Source: an uncultured Lentisphaerota bacterium (GTDB lineage: Bacteria > Verrucomicrobiota > Kiritimatiellia > CAIQIC01). From it: 64,000 nt of DNA. Under the pieces are notes generated by a model. It was not told the DNA's origin. It worked only from the letters and a program-made list of their open reading frames with translations, and made no database searches. Shown in pieces: positions 16,182 through 26,010 of this stretch. The translations under genes and the position numbers were made by a program. The stretch's first letter is position 1; every line of letters begins with the position of its first letter. The stretch spans positions 30,171 to 94,170 of the forward strand of contig CAIWHP010000273.1 of the NCBI GenBank assembly GCA_903912445.1, in the 5' to 3' direction.

Positions 16182-17837
16182 ATGAAGACTCGCAGGGACT
16201 TTTTGAAGTGCGCGGCGCTCGGCGCCGCCGGATTGTTCAGCCTGCCGCGCCGCGCCGCCGCGGCCGCGGGCTCGCCCGCCAAGCCCAACATCCTGATCAT
16301 CCTTGCCGACGACATGGGCTTCTCCGACGCCGGCTGCTATGGCGGCGAAATTTCCACGCCCAACCTCGACCGCCTCGCCGCCGAGGGCCTCCGCTTCACC
16401 CGTTTCTATAATACCGGCCGCTGCTGGCCGACGCGCTCCTGCCTGCTCACCGGCTATTACCCGCAGCAGATCCGCATGGATCCGCCGCAGGGCCGGCTGC
16501 CCGCATGGACGCGCGTGCTGCCGCACTACCTCAAGCCGCTCGGTTACCGCTGCTATCACTCGGGCAAGTGGCACCTCAACGGCGCGCCCAAGGCCATCGC
16601 CGATGGCGGCTTCGATCGCTCCTATCTGCTGCTCGATCACGACCGGTATTTCAATCCGCAGGAGCACGAGGAGAATGATCAGCCGCTGCCCGCGATCAAA
16701 CCGGACACCGGCGCCTACACCACCACCATGATCGCCGACCACGCGATCAAGTGCCTGCAGGAGCACGCCGCGCAACACGCCGCGCAGCCGTTCTTCGAAT
16801 ACCTCGCGTTCACCTCGCCGCATTTCCCGCTGCACGCTTTTCAGGAGGACATTGATCGCTGCCGCGAGCGCTACCGCGCCGGCTGGGACGCGATCCGCGA
16901 GCGGCGCTGGCAGCGGCTGCGCGAGATGGGCCTCATCAACAACGCGCTGCCGCCGTTGGAAACGACCCTAAAGCCGCGCTACTTCGGGGAGAAGCTGCTG
17001 GAGCAGCTCGGCCCCGGCGAAATCCGGACCGCCGTTCCGTGGAAAGATCTGACGGAGGTGCAGCGACAACTGCAGGCGACGAAGTTCGCCATTCACGCGG
17101 CGATGGTGGGCCGCATGGACCGCGAGATCGGCCGTGTGCTGGCGCAGGTTCGCGCGATGGGTGCGCTGGAGAACACGGTCATCTTCTTCCTCTCCGATAA
17201 CGGTGCCGATGCGACGCTGATGGTGCGCGGCGATGGTCACGACCAGCACGCGCCTGCCGGCTCGCGCCAGTCGTTCCTCTGCATCGGCCCCGGCTGGGCC
17301 AGCGCCAGCAACGCGCCGTTCCGTCGGCACAAGATCTGGGTACACGAGGGCGGCATCTCCACGCCGCTGATTGTCCACTGGCCCAAGGGCATCGCCGCGC
17401 GCGGCGAACTGCGCCACGCTCTTGGTCACGTCACCGACTTCGTCCCCACCCTGCTCGAACTCGCCGGCGGTCAGGCCACCACGGGGTGGAATGGCGTACC
17501 CGCGCCAGCCTTGCCGGGCAAGAGCTTGGTGCCGGCGTTCGCCCACGATGGCGCCGTCACGCGCGATGTCCTCTACTTCAACCACGCCGGCAATCACGCG
17601 CTGCGCGTTGGCGACTGGAAACTGGTATCTGCCACCGAGGATAAGGATGTGTGGTCGCTCTATAACCTCGCCAACGACCGCTGCGAAATGGTGGACCTCG
17701 CGGCACAGCAGCCCGAGCGCGTGAACGCGATGAAAACGCAGTGGCAGGACTTGAGCGCCACCTTCCGCAAGCAAAGCGGCCTCGCCGAGCAAGCGCCCCG
17801 GCCCAAGCCAAAGGCCGTAGCGAAGGGAGACGAATAA
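16182..17837 (+). CDS. Tat-exported sulfatase (CWPTR), first gene of plus-strand operon
   Basis: A 551-residue sulfatase. The N-terminus MKTRRDFLKCAALGAAGLFS is a twin-arginine signal. The fold begins at KPNILIILADDMGFSDAG. The formylglycine site is CWPTR (Cys81, Arg85), followed by LLTGYYPQ. SGKWHLNG and FFLSDNGAD supply further active-site residues. The tail ends in KPKPKAVAKGDE. An AAAGGA ribosome-binding site precedes the ATG. The stop TAA is followed at once by the ATG of the UroD-like gene, so they are co-translated. The insertion near 215-260 (ERYRAGWDAIRERRWQRLREMG) is helical and larger than in many relatives. The substrate is not known, but the rhamnosidase in the same operon suggests a sulfated, rhamnose-containing glycan. 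Confidence 0.93.
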   Translation: MKTRRDFLKCAALGAAGLFSLPRRAAAAAGSPAKPNILIILADDMGFSDAGCYGGEISTPNLDRLAAEGLRFTRFYNTGRCWPTRSCLLTGYYPQQIRMDPPQGRLPAWTRVLPHYLKPLGYRCYHSGKWHLNGAPKAIADGGFDRSYLLLDHDRYFNPQEHEENDQPLPAIKPDTGAYTTTMIADHAIKCLQEHAAQHAAQPFFEYLAFTSPHFPLHAFQEDIDRCRERYRAGWDAIRERRWQRLREMGLINNALPPLETTLKPRYFGEKLLEQLGPGEIRTAVPWKDLTEVQRQLQATKFAIHAAMVGRMDREIGRVLAQVRAMGALENTVIFFLSDNGADATLMVRGDGHDQHAPAGSRQSFLCIGPGWASASNAPFRRHKIWVHEGGISTPLIVHWPKGIAARGELRHALGHVTDFVPTLLELAGGQATTGWNGVPAPALPGKSLVPAFAHDGAVTRDVLYFNHAGNHALRVGDWKLVSATEDKDVWSLYNLANDRCEMVDLAAQQPERVNAMKTQWQDLSATFRKQSGLAEQAPRPKPKAVAKGDE

Positions 17838-18974
17838 ATGACCTCACGCGAACGGGTCTTGGGCTGTTTCAACCGTACCGGCTATGACCGCATCCCGGTG
17901 AAGCACGAGGGCACGCCGGAAATCAACAAGCTGCTGCTCGATCACTTCGGCCTCTCGCATCAGGAGCAGTTGCTGCTGATGCTCGGCGATGATTTCCGTT
18001 ACGTCGAGCCGGTGTATATCGGGCCGGAGCTGCGCCAGTTCCCGGACGGCAGCGTCGAGGGTTATTGGGGCGAGCACTATCGCTACGCCGAGTTCGCCGG
18101 CGGCCGCTACCTGGAATCCTGTCACCAGCCGTTCGCCGGCGTGGAACGGCTGGAAGAGCTCGACCGCTCGCACTTTCCCTCGGCGGACTGGTTCGACTAT
18201 GCCACCATCCGCGCGCAGTGCGAGGACCTGCGCCGGCGCGGACTCGCCATCTGCTTCGGCACCGCCGGCGACATGGACTTCATCAACAGCATCGCCCGCG
18301 CCCGCGGCACCGAGCAGGTGCTGATTGACCTGGTGACGGACGACCCCGTCTACCTGGAGATCATGGAGGCGCGCTTTCAGTTCTACTTCGAGATGCACCG
18401 CCGGGCGCTGGAGGCGGCGGGTGGACTGATTGACTTCACGCACATCGGTGAGGATCTCGGCACACAGGTGGCACAGGTCATCAGCCACGCAACCTTTGAA
18501 AAGCATTTCGCGCAAAAGTTCGGAAAATATTTCGCGATGGTCCACGCCCACGACGCGCGCTCGATGATGCACATGTGCGGCTGTTCGGCGGCGTTCCTGC
18601 CGCGCCTGATCGAACTGGGATTGGACGTCTATGACGTGGTCCAGCCCACCACGCCGCAAACGGACATCGCAGTCCTCAAGGAAAAGTTCGGGGCCAAGCT
18701 GGTCTTCTGCGGCAGCGTGTGCGTACAGACGACGCTCGCGTTCGGCATGCCGGCGCAGGTGGAGTCCGAGGTGCGGCGCCGCCTGCAGCTCTTCCCGAAA
18801 GGCGGCCTGTTCCTCGGCCCGACGCACGCCATCCAGGTGGGTTCGCCGCTGGCAAATATTCTCGCGCTCTATCGCACCGCCGGAAGTCTGCGCGCATCCG
18901 TGGATGCCGAGGTTCGCGCGGCAGGCAACGCGGCGCCGGCAGAAACCAAAGTCAACATGTCGAAACTTTTCTAA
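17838..18974 (+). CDS. UroD-superfamily protein (methyltransferase-like), cytoplasmic
   Basis: A 378-residue protein without a signal peptide, unlike its neighbours. The fold is that of uroporphyrinogen decarboxylase and the related methylcobamide methyltransferases (MtaA/MtbA type). Examples are the start MTSRERVLGCFNRTGYDRIPV, the glycine-rich FGTAGDMDF, HIGEDLGTQ, the Cys motif MHMCGCSAAFLPRLIELG and the C-terminal FLGPTHAIQVGSPLANI. The His-x-Cys pair could bind zinc as in the methyltransferases. Heme synthesis is unlikely, since the gene is locked between a sulfatase (no gap) and a rhamnosidase (9-bp gap). A role in removing or transferring methyl groups from O-methylated sugars is a guess that fits the context. 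No corrinoid protein is encoded nearby. Confidence 0.82.
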   Translation: MTSRERVLGCFNRTGYDRIPVKHEGTPEINKLLLDHFGLSHQEQLLLMLGDDFRYVEPVYIGPELRQFPDGSVEGYWGEHYRYAEFAGGRYLESCHQPFAGVERLEELDRSHFPSADWFDYATIRAQCEDLRRRGLAICFGTAGDMDFINSIARARGTEQVLIDLVTDDPVYLEIMEARFQFYFEMHRRALEAAGGLIDFTHIGEDLGTQVAQVISHATFEKHFAQKFGKYFAMVHAHDARSMMHMCGCSAAFLPRLIELGLDVYDVVQPTTPQTDIAVLKEKFGAKLVFCGSVCVQTTLAFGMPAQVESEVRRRLQLFPKGGLFLGPTHAIQVGSPLANILALYRTAGSLRASVDAEVRAAGNAAPAETKVNMSKLF

Positions 18975-18983
18975 GGAGTTCTC

Positions 18984-21900
18984 ATGATCAAGTTCACACA
19001 CATCACGCTGGCGGCATTCTTGTTGGCAGGACTGGGCACGACCCGCGGTCTGGAGGTGGTTGCACTGCGCTGCGAGCACCTCAACAATCCGCTGGGCATT
19101 GACTCGCCCCAGCCGCGGTTGAGCTGGCAGCTCGACGCCGGCGCTGCGCATGGCGTCAAGCAGACCGCCTATCAGGTACTCGTGGCGAGCACGCCGGAAT
19201 TGCTGGCGCAGGAACGCGGCGACTTGTGGGACAGCGGCAAGGTGACTTCCGACAAGAGCGTGTTCGTTGCATACGCCGGCCAGCCGCTGGCCTCGCAGCA
19301 GCGCTGCCACTGGAAAATCCGCGTCTGGCCGGCCCTGAGCGGAGTCGAAGGGGATCGAGCCGGCCAACCTTCCGCGTGGAGCCAGCCGGCGCTTTGGATG
19401 ATGGGACTGCTCAAGCCGGATGACTGGCACGGCAAGTGGATCGGCAAGGACGAGACGGGCAAGGAAACTTTTTTGCTCGGGCCACAGTGGATCTGGTTCC
19501 CCGAACCCGGCCCGCCGCCGGGCAAGCGCTACTTCCGGCGTGTCATTGAGCTGCCGGCCGATCGCGAGATCAAGTCGGCGCGCCTGCTCATCGCGGCCGA
19601 TAATCTCTCCACGATCTATCTCAACGAGGTGCAGGTCGGCCACGCCAATCACGGCACCGTGGCCAACTCCTTCGACTTAACGGAGCGCCTCAAACCCGGC
19701 CGCAATCTGCTGGCCGTCATGGTCGAAAATCTTGGCGATGGCCCCAATCCGGCAGGCTTGCTGGCGAAGTTGGACATCGAATTTGCCAGCGGCGTACCGC
19801 TGACGCTGATCACCGATGGCGCGTGGAAATCCACCAAGGAGCCCATCGCCGCCTGGAAGAAGCTGCGCTACGACGATAGCGCGTGGCCGGTTGCGCAGGT
19901 GCTGGGTCCGGCGGGCAAATTGATCTGGGGCAAGATCCGCGGGCCGGAAGACCGCCGCCTGCCCGCACGCTGGCTGCGCAAGGAATTCCAAGTCGTACAC
20001 AAAGTCCGCCGCGCGACGGTTTCGTTCGCCGGTCTCGGTCTCTCGGAACTTTACGTGAACGGCAGCAAGATCGGCGACGAGGTGCTCTCGCCCGGTTTGA
20101 CCGAATATCCCAAGCGCGTCTTCTACGTGACCCACGATGTGACCGCCGCCGTGCGCCAGGGCGCGAACGCCATCGGCGTCGTACTCGGCAACGGCCGCTA
20201 CTACGCGCCGCGTCTCTTCTCGCCGATGACGACCGCGACCTACGGGTGCCCGAAGCTGCTGCTCCAACTGCGGATCGAATATGACGATGGTTCCGCAGCA
20301 ACCGAGCTCGTGAGCGACGAAACGTGGAAGCTGACGACGAACGGCCCGATTCGCGTGAACAACGAGTATGACGGCGAAGATTACGACGCGCGCAGGGAAC
20401 TCGCTGGCTGGGCGCAGGCGGGCTACAACGCGGTGCAGTGGGAGCAACCGCAGGTCGTCGCCGCGCCCGGTGGCGCGCTCGTACCGCAGCCAATCGCGCC
20501 GATCCGCGTCATCGAGACGCTCAAGCCCATCGCGGTGACGGAGCCGAAACCGGGCGTGTTCATCTTCGACATGGGCCAGAACCTCGTCGGCTGGTGCCGC
20601 CTGAAAGTATCCGTCCCGGCCGGAACGGAGATCGCGCTGCGCCACTCCGAGACGCTGAAGCCGGACGGTACGCTCTACATGGACAACATCCGCGATGCCA
20701 AGGTGACCGATCACTACACGCTGAAGGGCGGCGGCGAGGAGACGTGGGAGCCGCGCTTCACCTATCACGGCTTCCGCTTCGTCGAGGTCCGCGGCTGGCC
20801 GGGCAAGCCGACGCCCGCCGCGCTCGAAGGGCGCGTGGTACACGACGATCTGCCGCGCACCGGCGAATGGAGCTGCTCGCAGCCGCTGTTGAATCGCATC
20901 TATACGAACATCCTCTGGGGCACGCGCGGCAATTACCGCAGCATTCCCACCGACTGCCCGCAGCGCGACGAGCGGCAGGGCTGGCTCGGCGACCGCTCGG
21001 CCGAAGCGCGCGGCGAAAGTTTTCTGTTCGATACCGCCGCGTTCTACGCCAAGTGGATCCAGGACATCGCCGACGCGCAGAAGGATAACGGCATGGTCCC
21101 CAACGTCGCACCCGCCTACTGGCCGATCTTCGACGACAACGTCACGTGGCCCAGCAGCCTCGTCATCATCCCCGGCCATATGCTCGACCAGTTCGGCGAC
21201 ACGACGCTCATCGCGCGCGTCTGGCCGGCGATGAAGAAGTGGATGGACTACACGGGCGGCTTCATCACCAACGGGCTGGTGAACAAGGACCGCTACGGCG
21301 ACTGGTGCGTGCCGCCGGAGGACCTGACGCTGATTCTCACCAAGGACCCCGCGCGCAAGACCGCCCCGGCGATCCTCGGCACGGCCTATTTCTTCCACTG
21401 CTGCCAACTGATGGAGCACTACGCCACGGTGCTCGGCAAAACCGCCGACGCACAGCATTTCCACGCGCTCGCGGAACAGCTCAAGGCCGCCTTCAACAAG
21501 GAATTTTTCAAGACCGACCTTGGCTACTATGACAACGGCGCGCAGACCGCCTGCGTGCTGCCGCTCGCGATGGGCCTCGCGCCGGAGGAGCAGCGCGCGC
21601 GCATCATGGCGCGGCTGGTCGCAAAGATCAGCGACGAGAGCAAGAACCACGTCGGCACCGGACTGATCGGCGGCCAGTGGCTGATGCGCACGCTCACGCA
21701 CAACGGTCGCGGCGACCTCGCCTTCACGCTCGCCACGCAGGAAACCTATCCGAGTTGGGGCTATATGATCGGCAAGGGTGCGACCACGATCTGGGAATTG
21801 TGGAACGGCGACACCGCGAACCCCGCGATGAATTCCGGCAACCACGTCATGCTCATCGGCGACCTCGTCACGTGGTTCTATGAAGACCTCGCCGGCATCA

Positions 21901-22208
21901 AGGCCGACCCCGCGCAGCCCGGCTTCAAGCACATCGTCATGCGTCCCGTACCCGCCGGCGACCTGACGAACGTCCGCGCAACGCACCAATCGCCCTACGG
22001 CAAGATTGCCAGCGACTGGAAAATTGCAGGCGGCAAATTCCTCTGGAACCTCACCGTGCCCGCGAACACGACCGCCACGGTTTATGTGCCCACGTCCGAC
22101 ACCGCCTCCGTCACGGCCCCGGCCGGCGCCAAGCTCTTGCGCACAGAAAAACAAACGGTGGTCTTTGCGGTTGAATCCGGCAGCTATTCCTTCCAAGCAC
22201 GCCGCTGA
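18984..22208 (+). CDS. Exported alpha-L-rhamnosidase (GH78)
   Basis: A 1074-residue enzyme that removes terminal alpha-L-rhamnose. Signal peptide is about residues 1-22. An N-terminal Fn3-like domain (LRCEHLNNPLGIDSPQPRLSW) is followed by two beta-sandwich domains (including AGLGLSELYVNGSKIGDEVL) and the (alpha/alpha)6 barrel. The key motif DCPQRDERQGWLGD contains the probable general acid E663, and TTIWELWNGD gives the probable base E938. MNSGNHVMLIGDLVTWFYEDL and a C-terminal beta-domain complete the family pattern. The length is typical. A perfect AAGGAG lies 6 bases before the ATG. Residues 116-124 (ALSGVEGDR) come from a B repeat inserted in a loop of the first domain. It is the last gene of the plus-strand operon and converges on a minus-strand hydrolase. 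Confidence 0.95.
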   Translation: MIKFTHITLAAFLLAGLGTTRGLEVVALRCEHLNNPLGIDSPQPRLSWQLDAGAAHGVKQTAYQVLVASTPELLAQERGDLWDSGKVTSDKSVFVAYAGQPLASQQRCHWKIRVWPALSGVEGDRAGQPSAWSQPALWMMGLLKPDDWHGKWIGKDETGKETFLLGPQWIWFPEPGPPPGKRYFRRVIELPADREIKSARLLIAADNLSTIYLNEVQVGHANHGTVANSFDLTERLKPGRNLLAVMVENLGDGPNPAGLLAKLDIEFASGVPLTLITDGAWKSTKEPIAAWKKLRYDDSAWPVAQVLGPAGKLIWGKIRGPEDRRLPARWLRKEFQVVHKVRRATVSFAGLGLSELYVNGSKIGDEVLSPGLTEYPKRVFYVTHDVTAAVRQGANAIGVVLGNGRYYAPRLFSPMTTATYGCPKLLLQLRIEYDDGSAATELVSDETWKLTTNGPIRVNNEYDGEDYDARRELAGWAQAGYNAVQWEQPQVVAAPGGALVPQPIAPIRVIETLKPIAVTEPKPGVFIFDMGQNLVGWCRLKVSVPAGTEIALRHSETLKPDGTLYMDNIRDAKVTDHYTLKGGGEETWEPRFTYHGFRFVEVRGWPGKPTPAALEGRVVHDDLPRTGEWSCSQPLLNRIYTNILWGTRGNYRSIPTDCPQRDERQGWLGDRSAEARGESFLFDTAAFYAKWIQDIADAQKDNGMVPNVAPAYWPIFDDNVTWPSSLVIIPGHMLDQFGDTTLIARVWPAMKKWMDYTGGFITNGLVNKDRYGDWCVPPEDLTLILTKDPARKTAPAILGTAYFFHCCQLMEHYATVLGKTADAQHFHALAEQLKAAFNKEFFKTDLGYYDNGAQTACVLPLAMGLAPEEQRARIMARLVAKISDESKNHVGTGLIGGQWLMRTLTHNGRGDLAFTLATQETYPSWGYMIGKGATTIWELWNGDTANPAMNSGNHVMLIGDLVTWFYEDLAGIKADPAQPGFKHIVMRPVPAGDLTNVRATHQSPYGKIASDWKIAGGKFLWNLTVPANTTATVYVPTSDTASVTAPAGAKLLRTEKQTVVFAVESGSYSFQARR
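19333..19353. repeat. Repeat B inside the rhamnosidase gene
   Basis: CCCTGAGCGGAGTCGAAGGG, the best-conserved copy, has inverted ends (CCCT/AGGG). It is read in frame as L-S-G-V-E-G. Confidence 0.7.
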
Positions 22209-22223
22209 CGGGCTGCCGTGTTT

Positions 22224-22267
22224 CGGTGCGCACCGGAACCCTGGGCATCTGCGATAAATGCCCCAGG
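22224..22267. terminator. Hairpins between convergent genes, possible bidirectional terminator
   Basis: Two inverted repeats fill the 118-bp gap between the rhamnosidase and the opposing hydrolase: CGGTGCGCACCG (22224-22235), and CCTGGGCAT paired with ATGCCCCAGG (22240-22267, 9-nt loop, one bulge). No T-run follows on either strand, so a role in termination is likely from position but not certain. Confidence 0.4.
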
Positions 22268-22326
22268 CCCGGCCGGAAGTTACGGTTGCGCCCCACCCCA
22301 TCTGCGCGGCCGACACCTGGAAGGAG

Positions 22327-25300
22327 TCACTTCTGCTGGACGGTTTCATACAGGGCTTTCATCGTGCCCTGTGTTTCCGTCAGCGTGACGTTGAGCGACT
22401 TGGCTTGCCAGGTCACCGTGCTGGTCTGTTCCTGCGAGGCGATCTGCTTTGTCTTCGGCGGGCCGAATTGCTTTTCGTAGTCGGCAACTGCGACCGCAAA
22501 GGCCGGCGGCTGTTTAAAGGTCGCCTCAATCCGTTGGAGCTGGCCGGCGGCAAAGGCGAACTGGATGTCGGCGGGCGCATCCCACAACGCCCTTGCATCG
22601 GTGAGCAGAATCGACCTCGCGCCGGCCGCGTCGGCGGGCGTGGTGATGGCGGCGAACCGGACCGGCGAGCCGCGCAGCACACGGTGTACGGTTGCAAAAT
22701 CGGTTCCCCAGGCAAGGCCTGGCATCGGATTCCAAACGCCGGCCAGGGCAGGGTTGGCGGACCCGCTGCCGACATCCGTGGCCGCGCGAGCAGCGGCGGG
22801 CTGCTGGACGGCGGGCGTCGCGACGCGGGGACCGCGGGCGCCGACCTCGAACACGCCCATGAACAGCGGTTGGCCGTCATGCACGAACTTGTTCGAATTC
22901 GCCAGCGGCCGTTGCACGGCATCGCGCAGTGCGAAATCGTAGCCATGGAACACGGCCTCGAGTGCATTCGGAAAATACACGGTGTAGCCGACACGGTCCT
23001 GCACCACCGGCGCGCGGCCGCGGTTCAGCACGGCCTTGGCCTGGTTGAGCGGACCGGCGAGGTTGCGGGTGGTGTCGAATTTGAAACCGGTGTTGCGCGC
23101 GTCGAACACCGCGCTCAGGTACATCCGCTTGGCGGCGTCCAGCGGCCGGCCGTCGGCGCTGGACAGCGCCCAGCAAATCCATGGGGTGCTGATGTCGGTC
23201 AGCACGGTGCCGTCCTTGAATTTCCAGCCACCCCCCGTTTTGCCGACATAAGCCTTGCAGTCCGGCGCGTCGATGATCAGCCGCTCGTTCGGCCAGTCCC
23301 ACAAGATCTGGTCGCCACTCGCGATGGCATCGGTGACGCGTTCAGGCGCGGGCGGTGCAGCCAGCTTGGTTTCCGCTTGCGGTTCAAACCGGAGCGTGCT
23401 GCCGCGCGTGAAGGCGGTTTCGCGGATCGAGGCGCCGTTGAGAAACTCGTAGCTGAAGATGGCGCCACCACCGGCCGTGTAGGTGACGGGTTGCGGGGCG
23501 GGCTGCAAGGCGCGCCCGAGGAACAGCCGGCCCGCGAGGGCCATCGCCGAGCACATCACCGGGTCGGACTGGTGTTGCACGGCAGTCCAGTAATGCGTCA
23601 CGACCGGCGGCACGAGGGCCTGCGTCAAATACTGCGCGCCGGGTGTGCCGGAAGGCAACCCGGCCCAGAAATGGAAGAAAATCGCATCCCAGTCCTGCCA
23701 ACTGGCGAACGCGGCCAGCATCAGCGGATACTCGCTGCGGTACGCGGCGGGCCGGCCGCGGTTGGTTTCATAAATCACGACCGGCTGGCCGGCGACGGTG
23801 TTGTTGTCGAGCACATACAGCGACGGCGGGCGGGCGAGCATCGAAGCGGTGTCCCAAAAATACATGCCGAAATTGGCGACATCGCCGCGCGTATTGGCAA
23901 AGAGCCACGGCAGGCTGTTGCGGTACTGCGTGTCGAAGGAGAAGGGCACGACGGCCACGCCGATGCCGGCCGGCGCCTGCGCGCGGGCGAACGTGCGCAG
24001 TTCCTGGTTCCAGGCGTCAGCCAACTCGATGACGAACCGGACGAAGTCGCGGCCGCGCGCGGCCGGGTACTTCGACTGCTCGACGGCGACCGGCGCGGGC
24101 TGCAGCGCGCCGAGGGTTTCGCCGGCGTCCAGCTGGCCCCAGGCGGCCCGGAGCGCATCGGCGGTGGCATAGCGCGTCGTGAGCCAGTCGTTCCAGCGGC
24201 GCGCGAGCTGCCGCTGGAAATAGTCCGGCCAGCTGCGGAATTTGCCGTCGAGCAGGTCGGGCACAAACCGGTTTTCGTTGTTCAGCTCGTAGATCGCGAT
24301 CGCCTCCTCCTCGGCATAGCGTTTGCCCGTGACGCGATTGACGTGGCTGAGAAAGTTCTGCACGTGTTTCTTCTTGGCGCGCTGCAACCGCTCGTCAAGG
24401 AACACGAGCCGTTGCAACTCGCCTTGCGCGCCGAGCACCGCCGCTTTCCAGGCTTGCGCATCGTCGCCACCGCCTAGGGTCGCGACATCGCGCGTGAGCA
24501 CGTCGACGGGCACCGGGAAACCGGCCAGTTGCGTGGCCATGATGAACAGGCCTTGCTGCTTGAACGCCGCGAAGGTCTGGTCGAACTCGGCGAGCGCCGC
24601 GCCGTCAAACCCGTTGGTGACAGAGTAAATCTTCTTCCAGTCCGGCCCCCACATGCGCCAGGCGTTGAAGCCCATCTTGCGGACCCGGTCCGCGCCGCCG
24701 GCACCGAGGGTGCCCCAAAGCCGCAGGCGCTGGCCGCCGTAGGAGAAGTGGCCATCCTTGACCGTGACATAGACGCCGGGCTGCGGCCGGAGGTCGTTGG
24801 GAAACAGCTGGGTGGCCGGATGCTCGCGAAGCGCGAGTTCCAGCTGCGGGGCGTTCCTCGGGTTGGCGGTGCCCGCGAGGCGGACCGGCGCGGTAGTGCC
24901 GGCGAGGCTCACCAGCAGCCCGGCGGGGTTGGTGCCTATCGCGGCGCCGCCGATCTCCAGCCAGCCGTCGACGAGCTTTGTCAGCGGGGTCACCGTGTCC
25001 TGCACAACGAGGTTCGCGCCGGCCGGTGGCTTGGCGGGGGCGGCGATGCGCAACCGGAGGGTGGCTTGGCACAAGTCTTCCGGGCGGAGCAGGACATGCG
25101 CGACCAAGGCCGGGTTGAATTTGATCAAGGCACGTCCGCCGGTGGGACCGCCCAGCACGACGTCTTTACCGAGGGTGGCTTCACGGCTTGGCAGGGAAAC
25201 CTGAAGGGCGCGACCGCCGAGCGTGAGCAGAAAGCCGTGGTTGGGCCACGCGCCGCTGCGCCAGGCGTCGAGGGCCTTTTCAAAACCGGCCAGCTCGATG

Positions 25301-25839
25301 ACGGCATTTTTCTGCAGCGCCGTGACCGTGGTGGTCGCAAAGGGCTCCGGGGCGAAGTGGATGCCACGTTTGAGCCCGTCCCACTTTGCGGCGCGATCAG
25401 GGGCTGGCTGGTACCAGGTCGCGTCTTCGGACCAGTCGGCCAGCACACGGAAACACTCGAATTTTGCATCTTGTCCGGCGCGCTCGATACCCGAGACCTT
25501 GAAGTGGAACACGGCTTTCCCGACCGGCCCGGGCTGCAAGCCGGCGAGATCAAACTTGAGCAAGGCTTGCGACCAGCGGTTATCGCGCACAACCAGGTCG
25601 CGGCCACCGCCAGACGACGCCTTGGTTTCTTTCCAGAGATGCGTGTCCGCGGCGGGCGGCAACCATACGGGTTGACCCGTTGGCGGGGTGACGATAACGC
25701 CGGTCCGGGCAGGATCAAGCGGTTGCGCCACGCCTTCGACCTCATACGGGGGCAGTTGGATTTTCTCGACGGAGACCGGGACGGCGGCCAACACAACAGA
25801 GCCTGCCAGGGCGGTTACGGCGGCAATCAGAACCTTCAT
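22327..25839 (-). CDS. Exported clan-A glycoside hydrolase-like protein with DNRLRE-type domain
   Basis: About 1170 residues with a signal peptide (MKVLIAAVTALAGSVVLAAVP). The first part (about 60-330) resembles DNRLRE carbohydrate-associated beta-sandwiches, for example DTHLWKETKASSGGGRDLVV and SQALLKFDLAGL. A TIM barrel follows (about 375-830): FNAWRMWGPDWKKIYSV, the acid/base-like IAIYELNNEN (E522) and the nucleophile-like VVIYETNRGRP (E691). The spacing is as expected for clan A (GH5/GH39/GH42-like). The C-terminal 350 residues are beta-rich. The family cannot be fixed by eye, and neither can the bond cleaved. Starts at 25869 and 25839 are both possible; the latter gives the better signal peptide, but neither has a ribosome-binding site. 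Confidence 0.75.
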   Translation of the reverse strand: MKVLIAAVTALAGSVVLAAVPVSVEKIQLPPYEVEGVAQPLDPARTGVIVTPPTGQPVWLPPAADTHLWKETKASSGGGRDLVVRDNRWSQALLKFDLAGLQPGPVGKAVFHFKVSGIERAGQDAKFECFRVLADWSEDATWYQPAPDRAAKWDGLKRGIHFAPEPFATTTVTALQKNAVIELAGFEKALDAWRSGAWPNHGFLLTLGGRALQVSLPSREATLGKDVVLGGPTGGRALIKFNPALVAHVLLRPEDLCQATLRLRIAAPAKPPAGANLVVQDTVTPLTKLVDGWLEIGGAAIGTNPAGLLVSLAGTTAPVRLAGTANPRNAPQLELALREHPATQLFPNDLRPQPGVYVTVKDGHFSYGGQRLRLWGTLGAGGADRVRKMGFNAWRMWGPDWKKIYSVTNGFDGAALAEFDQTFAAFKQQGLFIMATQLAGFPVPVDVLTRDVATLGGGDDAQAWKAAVLGAQGELQRLVFLDERLQRAKKKHVQNFLSHVNRVTGKRYAEEEAIAIYELNNENRFVPDLLDGKFRSWPDYFQRQLARRWNDWLTTRYATADALRAAWGQLDAGETLGALQPAPVAVEQSKYPAARGRDFVRFVIELADAWNQELRTFARAQAPAGIGVAVVPFSFDTQYRNSLPWLFANTRGDVANFGMYFWDTASMLARPPSLYVLDNNTVAGQPVVIYETNRGRPAAYRSEYPLMLAAFASWQDWDAIFFHFWAGLPSGTPGAQYLTQALVPPVVTHYWTAVQHQSDPVMCSAMALAGRLFLGRALQPAPQPVTYTAGGGAIFSYEFLNGASIRETAFTRGSTLRFEPQAETKLAAPPAPERVTDAIASGDQILWDWPNERLIIDAPDCKAYVGKTGGGWKFKDGTVLTDISTPWICWALSSADGRPLDAAKRMYLSAVFDARNTGFKFDTTRNLAGPLNQAKAVLNRGRAPVVQDRVGYTVYFPNALEAVFHGYDFALRDAVQRPLANSNKFVHDGQPLFMGVFEVGARGPRVATPAVQQPAAARAATDVGSGSANPALAGVWNPMPGLAWGTDFATVHRVLRGSPVRFAAITTPADAAGARSILLTDARALWDAPADIQFAFAAGQLQRIEATFKQPPAFAVAVADYEKQFGPPKTKQIASQEQTSTVTWQAKSLNVTLTETQGTMKALYETVQQK

Positions 25840-26010
25840 TGTTGGCGGCAGTATTGGGACTTGGCGCATGGGAGTCAACGTTGTGGCTGGATTTTGCCTG
25901 CGCGGGTAAGCTCAAAAAAACACACCGTTATGGCTGGGAAGATAGGCATGAAATTCCGGTGGCCCGTCGCACCATCCACCCCCTATCCTGCACACAGCGG
26001 GCCGGCTTTA
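25840..26010. other. Intergenic, 171 bp
   Basis: It probably contains the promoter of the clan-A hydrolase. I see no gene, no palindrome A and no clear hairpin. Confidence 0.4.

Noticed and set aside
25690-25730. Another B repeat in the clan-A hydrolase (P-L-D-P-A-R-T)
   Set aside because: The peptide looks similar but the DNA lacks the GTCGAGGGG half.
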